Positions 1 to 34,930 of a stretch of 64,000 nt of DNA are shown in pieces. How positions within the stretch are numbered: position 1 is the stretch's first letter; each line of letters opens with the position of its first letter. A program made the position numbers and the translations under genes. The notes below the pieces were generated by a model that was given only the letters and a program-made list of their open reading frames with translations, had not been told where the DNA came from and did not search any database. The stretch comes from Cynocephalus volans (lineage: Eukaryota; Chordata; Mammalia; Dermoptera; Cynocephalidae): positions 88,026,179-88,090,178 of the forward strand of contig NC_084462.1 in the NCBI RefSeq assembly GCF_027409185.1. Direction: 5' to 3'.

Positions 1-1389
1 TCCTTTGCCGTCTTTGATTTTATTTTGATTATTTTTTTTAATACATGGAAGTTTTATATTTTTATATGACTCAATTTATCTACCTTTGGACGATAGTATG
101 TAATATTAAAGAAAGAACGGGATGGAGAGTCAAGAATCAGGGTTCTGGAAGGAGATATTTATAATACTTGTATTTGACAAAGGACTCACATACAGAGTGT
201 ATATTAGAATGTTTACAAATAAATAAGAAAAAGGCAGATAACCCAATTTCAGAAAATGGGAGAAACCCTGAACTGGTACCTGATAAAAGATATCTGGATA
301 CCTAAACCACCTGGCAGTATGTATGCTAAATGAATGCAAACCAATTTTATATCACCTGTGTAAGATGTATTTAAAAATACATATTTTGGGAAAGATCTAT
401 TTTATTGTTAAAGCCAGATTTATATTAGATGTTGGTCATCCAGAGTATAGACATTGTATTTGTTAGCATGGGCAGTTTATATTTCACTGTACTCCTGTAG
501 GATAGAGGTCATTTTCTTTTTGCCTTATCCTGCCTTTCATAGACAAGTTCTTTGCCTGTTGAATCCGATCTTAATTTTTACTATCTAACCTCTACATATT
601 CTCTAGGAAAAATCCTTCATTAGAGATCAGTGATCTCTTTAGATCTTAGTGCCTTTACCAGGATTAAGGAGTATCTTGGGTTTCATTGACTCCATCAAGG
701 CATGAGAAAATGGGAGAAAAAAGGAAAGGAAATCAAAAATTTAAGAGTGAAAATGTTGCAATTATCATAAAAAAGCACATAAATCTCACAAGAGCCTGTG
801 GTTGTTTTTCTTATGCTTTACCATAGGATATAATATGAATTATTTTTATCCTTACATATTGAACGACTCTAAGAATTCTTTCCTGCCATGTGACAAATGC
901 CTGTACATCTCACCTAATTATTGTGCAAACTTCCTATGGTTAATGTCTGTTCCTGGTTATTCCTTCTATACTTGGTTGTTCCCATCTTACAGAATCTACT
1001 AAAAGATAGAGTAATTTAAGCATAATTCTGTATACTTTCAGGGACATCTTTTCTTATAATTATCCCTTTTAGATTTCTTAACATCCCTTACTAATTTTCC
1101 TTCCTGACAGAAATAAACTTTCCAAGCTCCATCTGCCAACTTTCTTCTTACTTACACACTTTTCTGTCTTCCTTCTTGAGTAATGGCTGCTCACACAAAA
1201 TTGAGATACACTAATAAACCTGTCCTTCATCTCTTATTACTTATTTCCCCTTGACTACTTACCTAACCCTTAAAGAGTATACACTTTTTGAGACAAATTA
1301 ATATCTTGTATAAATCTCAGGGATTTTATACGTTCCCTTCCCCACAGGCCTAAAATTTTACCTGTTTGCCTTTCCTTAGGATATTAAAT
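1..1389. other. GABPB1: Intron 1 of GABPB1 (partial), AT-rich, no gene seen
   Basis: AT-rich sequence upstream of the first coding exon. I see no exon, RNA gene or repeat family I can name with confidence. The short reading frames here have no recognisable similarity. It is taken as intron 1 because the GABPB1 start codon lies directly on a splice acceptor at 2863-2864, which implies a non-coding first exon further upstream, outside the window. Confidence 0.6.
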
Positions 1390-2004
1390 GAGGGTATTTC
1401 AAAAAATTCATGGTAAGATTCGTTGTCGGGTCCGCCGCCGGCTGACCCAAACAGCCCTAGCCTCATCAGTCTTTCCCTAGGTGTCCCTTCTGGTGGGTGA
1501 GCGAATTGCCCGGATTCCTCTTTCCCTCTGTCCCCGTTAGAAGGAGATGGGGGAAGAGAGCCGCGAAGAGAGGTGAGCACAGGCACCGGCCCTAACCAGC
1601 CTGTTAAAGGACACTCAGACGCTGTGAGGGTTCTGTCAAGCAGTTCCGTTTATTATCACACAAGCACTTGCTTTTAAAGGCAAATGGGGAAGGGAGGTTT
1701 TTACATCCTCCAATCAGCTTAAAGGTTAGGAGAGCATGCATCCTGTCTCAATGCCTAGCTATTGCAATCACACAGTGTTCACGAGCGAGGAAGTGCGTAT
1801 TTGGCCAATAAGTGCTAAGGCAAGGTTCCCGCAGACATTCCCACCCTACTTCCTCTGCGCCATCTTAGGCTGCCACGTTAATACGCCCTTGTGGGCCCGT
1901 AATGGCACCGCTTGTAATGTCACTTAAGGTGGCTAGTTTTTAAGGCCCGACAATTCGTATTATCTTTCAATTCTATTTTTTCATGAACTCTTTGAAGTAC
2001 TCCC
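1390..2004 (-). mobile_element. Palindromic mariner-like MITE, split by an LTR insertion
   Basis: Two halves, 1390-1423 and 1953-2004, form one roughly 80-bp element once the LTR and one copy of its target duplication are removed. The ends are imperfect inverted repeats (GAGGGTATTTCAAAAAATTC at the left, its complement ending GAAGTACTCCC at the right). The same element occurs uninterrupted and in the other orientation at 18017-18094. Its small size, palindromic ends and lack of coding capacity fit a non-autonomous mariner/Tc1-type MITE; I cannot name the family. Confidence 0.6.
1424..1952 (-). mobile_element. Solo LTR, class II (ERVK/IAP-like) endogenous retrovirus
   Basis: A 529-bp GC-richer block begins TGTCGGG and ends CCCGACA, the short inverted ends of a retroviral LTR. 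It is flanked by a perfect 6-bp duplication ATTCGT (1418-1423 and 1953-1958). Read on the minus strand it has a TTTAAAAG TATA-like box (about 1671-1679) and an AATAAA signal (1649-1654) a short distance downstream, followed by a C/T-rich 3' part. A 6-bp duplication is typical of class II (beta-type) elements. No gag, pol or env sequence is adjacent, so this is a solo LTR left by LTR-LTR recombination. The intact ends and perfect duplication suggest it is fairly recent. Confidence 0.85.
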
Positions 2005-2864
2005 ATTGTAACATCATTGAGTAGTCTTCCAGCTAGATATTCTTTCTGGATTTGGAAACTTTCTTCTCCTCAGAACTATCATCCCTTGAATTTGAGTATC
2101 TCTAATGCACTCAAATTACCTAGGCACTCCTGTCATGATCTTTTTCTGACACATATTTCAATGTCTTATTCAAGAACCCCCCCCCCAACACCCCCCTCCA
2201 ACCCAAACACACCCTAGCCTGGGACATTAGCCTTTTCAGATATCTTAAATTTAAGAAACAAGGTATTCTTTCTAGTTTCTTAACCAGACACATACTTTGT
2301 TGTAGTATTTCCAGTACTTTTGACTCTCTTTTTGGTATTTTCATGGAATGTGAATTGTTCCCTTTTCTGGAAGAACTTAAGTGTGCACTGCATGCACAAG
2401 AGTAGAAAATACTTACTTTAAAATTCTGAACACGTTTACTGTTGCAAAAAAAAAGTTATAGTAGATTTCATTTAATTTGGCCCAGTTACAGAGGACAATA
2501 TCTTGTACCTTATTTTTTATGAAAAATTTTATTGATGCAACTCCTCCAGTGAAAATAATTAGTTGCCAGTTTTAAATTTTAGACCAGCTTTTCTCTATTC
2601 ACCTCTTCTATCTTTTACCAGCTATATTTGGAGAATTCAAAGTAATTTTATTCTAGGTAAAAACTTAATGAGAAAGGAAAATCTATTCCAAAAATCCAAA
2701 TATACATTTCTTTTGTGTGATCCATAGTTTTAGGTTAACCATACCACAACCTTTTGAAATGATGATTGAGAATTGACTTATTAATAAAGACAAGAGGGGA
2801 AAAAAGTCATGTCGTAATATATAAATGGAGGTTTTGATGTACAGTTCACCTATGTTTTGTTTAG
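2005..2864. other. GABPB1: Intron 1 of GABPB1, 3' part
   Basis: AT-rich intron with a short poly-C run around 2176-2200. It ends in the pyrimidine-rich acceptor tract TATGTTTTGTTTAG at 2851-2864. No gene or nameable repeat is seen. Confidence 0.6.
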
Positions 2865-28324
<25,460 letters not shown>

Positions 28325-29750
28325 TTGAAACAAACATAGTTTGATTTTACTTTTGGTCAAGAAAGAATACATACAATCTTGAACTGTACGCAATAAGGGT
28401 ACAGTCATGGGAATACAGGATAATAAAAAAGACTACAGGTTGATAATTGGACTTAAGCCATGAGCTCTGAATTCTTGTAATATAAAACTTTAGAAGTTGT
28501 GAAATGTATTTAAAAGTGAATTCTGTAAATAGTTTTTGGTTTTTTTTTTACGGTTCCAAATGAGTTGATAAAGATTTGTTGAAAAGATCCAAAAACACAA
28601 GCCACTGTTTTTGTGAATTCCTTTTGATTTCAATATGAACCTGAATTTCTCAGAAACTGAACAGTTTTAAGGGTGATCGTTGTTGACTAGAACAAATGTT
28701 GTATAATAATTATGGTGGACTGATGCTGGAATTTTTCCTATAGGTATAAACTTCTACATGAAGAGATTTCTCCCAGGAAATCTTTGTACAGCTTTAAGTT
28801 GTCTCAGATTCTCTGAAAACATTTTTTAGAAAGCAAAATTTTTATATTTGTTCAATTTCAGCTATACCCAAGTAGATTTACATGTATATGAAGCAAATAT
28901 TTTTTAAACTTTCTGTTTGTTGTACATATTCTGCATGTTTTATAATTTCAAAATGCATCACTTGCTTAGGTATTTTTCCCACAAAGATGATGAAAGTTAC
29001 CAGGAAAAACAAACAAAAAATCCTTTTATTCTATAGGTCATTGAAACTAAATAAGCTAGCAGCTGGTTTTATTGGAATTGACAATGTTCTTGGAAGGAGC
29101 AGCTTACAAGATAACTTGAATTTACAAACTGCAAAATCTATGCTTTTTTGAAAATTTCATAGTGGGGACGTGAAACTGTATTCTGTGCCTTCCATCATGA
29201 TTTCCACATGAAAGCACTTTAAGGCACTGGATTTTAAGATAATGTTTTTGGAAAAGTCAGTGTATATGGGTTTCTGAAATATTTCATGGACTTATTTGAC
29301 CCCCCTCCCAGGAAATTATTCTTATGGAAAAAATTGCTTTTGTATGTAGAACAAGAACTTTTTGTACTGCAGTGATGCTATACGTATGTCTAATGTAACT
29401 TTTACTTTTCCCTGTGAAAGCTCAACATCTGTGCTGTGACTTACTCTCATCACAATATTGTTGAATTCCACAATGTATGACATCAAACTCAGACTGTTCA
29501 TTCTTTTCTGTAAAACATAACTTCAAGCCCTTTTTTCTTGCTTTATTTTTTAATGTTTTATGAAAATGTTTAACCCTAAAACCCCTCTAGATTACCTACA
29601 CTGTATAAAGAAGCAGTTACCCTTAAAACTGTACTCTGGCCTACTTTTCTATTTTACAATTAAATATCTTTTCCACATATGTTCAGTGTAGACTTATGTT
29701 TTGACCACATTTGATTCACACATTAAAGTTTTATTCTACTTTGTATTTGA
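28325..29750 (+). other. GABPB1: GABPB1 3' UTR (approximate)
   Basis: AT-rich and unusually repeat-free sequence after the stop. Possible poly(A) signals are AATAAA at 28422-28427 and ATTAAA at 29659-29664 and 29722-29727. The end is inferred from the last ATTAAA; cleavage sites cannot be seen. Confidence 0.6.
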
Positions 29751-30540
29751 GCCATATGCTACCATATGAAAATATTTTATACTTTTCACATGGTGACGTG
29801 AAAATCCCTGAGGTAACTTCTTGGGAATTCGTTAGTTCTCTCATTGGAGTTATCGGTATAGTTGTTAGTGTAATAAGGGAGTCTGTGGTGTACCAGCCTG
29901 ATAGTTGCTACTTGGAAGCTCTTTAAAAGGTTTTAGGGCTGAAATGGGTTTCTTGTAGACAAAAAAAAAAAAGAAAGAAAAAAAGGTTTAGGGCAAATTT
30001 AAAAACTCTCTAAGGAAGAGGGAAAAAATTTGCTTAAATTTTTTGCTAAATTTGACATATTTTAAATTAAAGCTAGGTTTTAAAAATGCCAGGCCAGGGG
30101 CTGGCTGGTTAGCTCAGTTGATTAGAAAAGTGTTGTAACACCAAGGTCAAGAGTTCAGATCCCTATACTGGCCAGCCACTGAAAAAAAAAAAAAAAATGC
30201 CAGGCTATATTTTCAGTTGCATTAGGCTACTTTTTCTGCAGTCCTGAAATGTCAAAAAAGAATATCAGTTTTTGATTACTCTAGTGCATTAGTTTATTAT
30301 GTTGGGCGGGGTATTGGTATAGCAGTCAGATACCTTGACACACAGTGTTGGAGTGGAGAAGGGCCAATATGTTCATCCTAGAATGCAGCCACTGTGGAGT
30401 TGAGCTTCCAGACCAGTCTGGCTCTGAAAAGCCTTGAAGCAGTGTTGGAAACAATTGGAAAGCCAATTTAGTGCCTCCTTTGACTTCCAGTCTCCTGTTC
30501 TGCTAGACACTTTATTTGGTGCAAGAAAAAACTATTTTGA
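29751..30540. other. Intergenic, with one SINE
   Basis: Downstream of GABPB1. Apart from the SINE at 30,099-30,190 and an A-rich patch at 29,960-29,985, nothing is recognised. Confidence 0.6.
30099..30190 (+). mobile_element. tRNA-Ile-type SINE monomer
   Basis: GGGGCTGGCTGGTTAGCTCAGTTGATTAG head, TAACACCAAGGTCAAGAGTTCAGATCCC, ATACTGGCCAGCC end and A-tail. Flanked by AAAATGCCAGGC on both sides. Confidence 0.88.
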
Positions 30541-32033
30541 ATTTTTATTGAATCAAAAAATTGATTATACATAATTTTGGGGGTTCAACATTGACACGTT
30601 GATCAAATCAACATTACTAGCATATATATTGTTACAAATCATACTTTTCTTTGTACACATTGTCCAATCTCTCCCCATCCCCCCTTCCTCCCCACTCTAA
30701 TTACACTAGATTTCTTCTCTCCTTCTGAAAAAGTAATGGTTACTCTGCTGATTTTTTGCCTAGATGATCTGTCCAGTGCTGAGAAGTGTGTTCAGGTCCC
30801 CCAATATTATCGTAGAGCAGATGCTGCTTCTGTCACTCTGGAATGGGCTTTGTGGAGAAAGACATCCTCTTCTTTTCTTTGGTCTCTGCTGGTAACTCTC
30901 CTAGTGTCAATGCACTCCAGTGGCTGATGGACTATCTGCGTGGTGGTTGTGGCATCTAGTTGCTTTCTCAGCAGCCATGGTTATTGTGGTGGCTGTGGCG
31001 GGCCAACCACATGGAAGTGATGTTTTGGCATGCTCCTTGGCGCTGGTAATGTGCCTGGTTGTTGGGGGGTTCTGGTCCCTGGCTCCATACCTCAGGACCC
31101 CGGGTGGGCCCCAAGGCACTGTTGGTGTGCCTTGTTGTGGGAGGAGGAGTCTAGTCCTCAGATCCATGCCTCAGGTCCCTGGGTGGGCACCAAGGCACTG
31201 GAGGTGTGCCTGGGCCAGAACTAATTTTTTGTCCTTTGCTTAATTCTAAAATGGGGGAACTTCCTGTGTGGACCAGTACTTGAGCTGTGTGGGTTAGCCA
31301 AATTGCTGCTTTGCTGCAGATTCCCTAGGGAAGGCTTTTTGTGCAGCTCAGGTCTTAATGGTTGATCTTATAGGTACTCCCAGCTCTCCAGAGACCCAGT
31401 ACACCTGTGTTGTGTAGAAACTCTGATCTGGGCCTGAGTCTTTTCATCAAACTGCACCCCATGCAATTCTATATTCCTGACCATTCTCCTCTGGTCCTTT
31501 GCTGATTGGGGTGCCAGTCAGCTGTCCTTGCTGTGACCCAGTGTTCTCCTGGTGGGCCTGTCTCCCCCACCACCTGTGCTGCAAACACTTCCTATGGGAT
31601 GGGCCATGTGCTGGTCCCTTACTATGACTCACCGGCTTCAGAGTGGCTCCTTTTTTTCAGTTGTTGTGGCTCTGTGCTCCTATGTGGGTCCATGGTGGCC
31701 TGGGGGCCACCAAAGACCTCTTCTCCCCAGCTGCCTCCATGCAACCTCATCTGAAGGGCACAGCTGCAGCTTTTGCCAGCTCCTGCTCTGTGCACCCAGT
31801 AGCTCCAGCCTTAAAGCAGCCATGGCACAAAATGGTCAGGGTGGTTTTTTCTTTCTCTCATCGTGGTTTCTCCCACCTTCATGCACTCTGCAGGTCTCTC
31901 CTCCTCTTCCCCTCCCCTGGGCTCTAGCAGCCCCAGCTTGGCTGTTGTTGCTTTTTTATAGTTGTAAATTGGTTGATTTGTGGGAGAGAGTGACTCTGGG
32001 GACTGTCTATTCTGCCATCTTGACTCCAACCCA
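30541..32033 (-). mobile_element. Internally deleted L1-like element (5' UTR joined to ORF2/3' sequence)
   Basis: Read on the minus strand it starts at 32,033 with GGTTGGAGTCAAGATGGCAGAATAGAC, the typical start of a mammalian L1 5' UTR, and continues as about 1.2 kb of GC-rich 5' UTR-like sequence. At about 30,830 it changes to a short piece resembling antisense ORF2 (30,740-30,830) and then L1 3' UTR-like sequence. ORF1 and almost all of ORF2 are absent. A 10-bp duplication CAAGAAAAAA (30,522-30,531; 32,034-32,043) flanks the whole unit, so it probably inserted as one piece. Open frames in it are by-products of its GC content. Confidence 0.6.
31045..31215. repeat. Two diverged tandem units of about 80 bp in the L1 5' UTR-like part
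   Basis: Two successive units share GTGTGCCTNGTTGT, ...CTCAGGNCCC, GGGTGGGC and CCAAGGCACTG, and a third begins GGTGTGCCTGGGCC. Divergence is roughly 20-25 percent by eye. The location in a GC-rich 5' region resembles 5' UTR monomers of some L1 lineages. Confidence 0.6.
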
Positions 32034-32044
32034 CAAGAAAAAAA

Positions 32045-33362
32045 TTTGATTTCTAATAACGCTGGCATAAATGGGAGAAAATAATTGGTACTTAAAAGGA
32101 ATAAGTCTATGATAGCATCAGGCATTCAGATATCTTTGGGGGAAGTTCACTTTTTTCAGTCATTGTTATTGGACTTGTGTAATTTCTCAATCATCTACAC
32201 CTGGTTCACTATACTGTGAAATAAATACTTAGATGAGAACTTGTAATAAAAACTTAAAAATGGGTTCCCTTTTCCTTTTTCTTTTTTTTTTTTTTAGCTT
32301 CTTTCATACTGTTTTCAGGTGGGCTGGAAAAGCTTTGCAGTCTAGTCATTCTCAATGATGTTCTGAGCAGAGGAATAAAAGAATATGAAATAAAAAGTTT
32401 TTAGAAATTCATACTTAATGTGTTTCCACTACATACATGTGAATTTGTAGTTAGCGGTCATCTGGTTGCCATGCTGATGGTTAATTATTTCCATTTATGT
32501 ATGAACATACCTTCTACAGCAGACCTTCTCAGCTAGGGTTCCATCAAGCCATTAAGTGTTAGAGCCTAATAAGTAAATTTCTTTCCTATGCACCTAGGAT
32601 GATTCTTGATATGTACTAGACACTGAGCTCATTAGGTGTCTTGATTGCCTTGATTCAGATTTAACACTAACTTATGTACAGTTGCTAGACCTCTAGGATT
32701 ATAAATTTTAGGTTGGGTCTGGGATGCTTTCAGAAAGCCTTGTCTGAGAAGGAGTATTTTCAGGGACTGTACTTCTCAACTAGTTTTTCATTCATTGTAA
32801 TTTATTTTATTTATATCTCATCTTAATTACTTCCTGAAAGGATTTGTGATGTCATTTGTTTTCATTGGCTTTTAGGAATTGTTTTCTAGTGTCAATCTTT
32901 CATGATATGAATGGCAGAATAGTTATTCTCTTACTCTGCCACTGGATTGCTCCATTTCTTTAGGATGATGGAGGGTTGGCAGTTGGAGAGCTTTCTTCTG
33001 TGACATTCAACAGAACAAAATTAGAGAAGGGAATAAATGGGAAATCTCATGTAATAAAGACTATACTTGTAATAAAAAGTTTGCATATAAATATTTATTC
33101 AAAATATATTGCTGATGAAAATCTATGCCAGAATATGTCTTCAGCATATCATTTATGATGTTATGTATTAAAAATTAGAAGAAACTGTTGCCCATAACAG
33201 GAATTGATGAGTTCATAGAAATATTCATGGCAGATTTATTCTGATGTGACTTTTTTTTTTTTCCTATATTACTCTGTACAGGAAAAAAAAAGTTTTTCCT
33301 GATAAAATATATAGTTTCTTTGTGCTTTAATACCTAGAAGGCCTTGAGAGCTGACACAAAGT
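32045..33362. other. Intergenic, nothing recognised
   Basis: About 1.3 kb of AT-rich sequence with a T-rich tract at 32,270-32,300. No gene or nameable repeat. Confidence 0.5.
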
Positions 33363-33378
33363 AAAATACAGCAAGAAG

Positions 33379-33565
33379 GGCCGGCCTGTGGCTCACTCGG
33401 GAGAGTGCAGTGCTGATAACACCAGGGCCATGGGTTCAGATCCTATATAGGGATGGCCGGTTAGCTCACTGGGTGAGCGCGGTGCTGACAACACCAAGTC
33501 AAGGGTTAAGATCCCCTTACCGGTCATCTTTAAAAATAAATAAATAAAATAAAATAAAATAAAAT
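33379..33565 (+). mobile_element. Dimeric tRNA-Ile-type SINE, young
   Basis: GGCCGGCCTGTGGCTCACTCGGGAG head, second monomer GGATGGCCGGTTAGCTCACTGGGTGAGC, end CCTTACCGGTCATCTTTAAAAATA with an (AAATA)n tail. Perfect 16-bp duplication AAAATACAGCAAGAAG at 33,363-33,378 and 33,566-33,581. Confidence 0.93.
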
Positions 33566-33581
33566 AAAATACAGCAAGAAG

Positions 33582-34119
33582 AAAAGCCTTTTCAGATAAA
33601 ATCACAAAACAGTTGTTGGAACCTTTATGTCCATATGGATGGGTTCCCAAGCATTAGCACTCAGGCTTATATAACAAACAGAAAAAATTTTGTTTCTGCT
33701 CACCTGGCTTCTGTTGAATAAATAACTCCTCCATCATGTCAGATCAACTTAGGAATGCACCAATAGATTTGTTATTTTATTGAATAATATTTGCTTGAAT
33801 GTCATTATAGATAACTAGTCTGTTGTAGTTTTGAATGATGTTTGCTATTTGCTTTCTCCGTGTTTGGTGAGAACACCTGATGCACATGGAGTCAGTTTGA
33901 CGTAAGCTCTCCAAATTCATTTTTAGATTATTCTGTGTAACGTGTGATGGAAATCAGTGTCATCATTGGATATATGTTTCTGGTTCCAAATCAAAATTTT
34001 GATATCTATCAATACTTTTGTGACTTAAAACTATTTTCCAAATATAGATGTGCAGATTAGCCTTATGTCTTCTGATCATTCTGATACCCTGAGCTTCTTT
34101 AAAAATATTTCACTTTTTA
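33582..34119. other. Intergenic, nothing recognised
   Basis: AT-rich; no gene or repeat I can name. Confidence 0.5.
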
Positions 34120-34930
34120 TTTCTTCTTGGTTCACAGTCTTCGTAGTTTTTATGTGTTCAGAAATTTATCCATTTCCTCCAGGTTTTCAAATTTGTTGGT
34201 ATACAGTTGTTTATAATAGTCTCTAATGATTCTTTGTATTTCTGGGGTATTGGTTGCAATGTCTCCTTTTTCATTTCTGATTTTTATTATTTGGGTCTTT
34301 TCTTTTTTAAGTTACTCTAGCTAATGGCTTGTCTATTTTGGTTACCTTCTCAGAAAACCAACTTTTTCTTTCACTGATCTGTCCTATCATTTTTGTGGTC
34401 TCTATTTCATTTAATTCTGCTCTGATCTTAATTATTTCTTTCCACCAACTAATTTTGGGATTGGATTGTTCTTGTTTTTCTACTTCTTTGAGGTGTGGTG
34501 TTAGGTTGTTTATTTGAAACCTTTCTATTCTTTTGATGAAATAAGCATTTACTGCAATTAGTACTGCTTTTGCAGTATCCCACAGGTTTTGGCATGATAT
34601 TTCTTTATTTTTGTTAGTTTCAATTTTTTTGTTTAATTTCCTGTTTAATTTCTTCTTGGACCGTAGGTCATTCAGGAGCATGTTGTTTAATTTCCATGTA
34701 TTTGTATAGTTTCCTGAGTTTCACTTGTTATTGATTTTGTTTTAACCTGTTGTGGTCTTAAATGATAGTTGAAATGATTTCAATTTTTAAAAATTTGTTG
34801 AGACTTGATTAGTGAGCTAACATGGTCTATCCTGTAGAATGTTCCATGTGCTGATGAGAAGAATGTATATTCTATAGTCGCTGGATAAAATGTTCTGTAG
34901 ATATCTGCCAGGTCCAATTTGTCTAAAGTG
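34120..34930 (-). mobile_element. L1, inverted 5' segment (endonuclease end to start of RT)
   Basis: Reads as L1 ORF2 on the minus strand. The 124-codon open stretch 34,681-34,307 contains NLWDTAKAVLIAVNAYFI, QINNLTPHLKEVEKQEQ and ISWWKEIIKIRAELNEIET, the region between endonuclease and reverse transcriptase. Together with the plus-strand part that starts at about 34,930 it forms a head-to-head structure: a 5' inversion made by twin priming. Confidence 0.88.

Noticed and set aside
2834..2850. Alternative acceptor GATGTACAG upstream of the GABPB1 ATG
   Set aside because: No pyrimidine tract precedes it, whereas TATGTTTTGTTTAG directly before the ATG is a good acceptor. It would in any case only lengthen the 5' UTR.
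31552..32049. 165-codon open stretch and several overlapping ones
   Set aside because: Inside the GC-rich L1 5' UTR-like region, on the strand opposite to the element; no domain.
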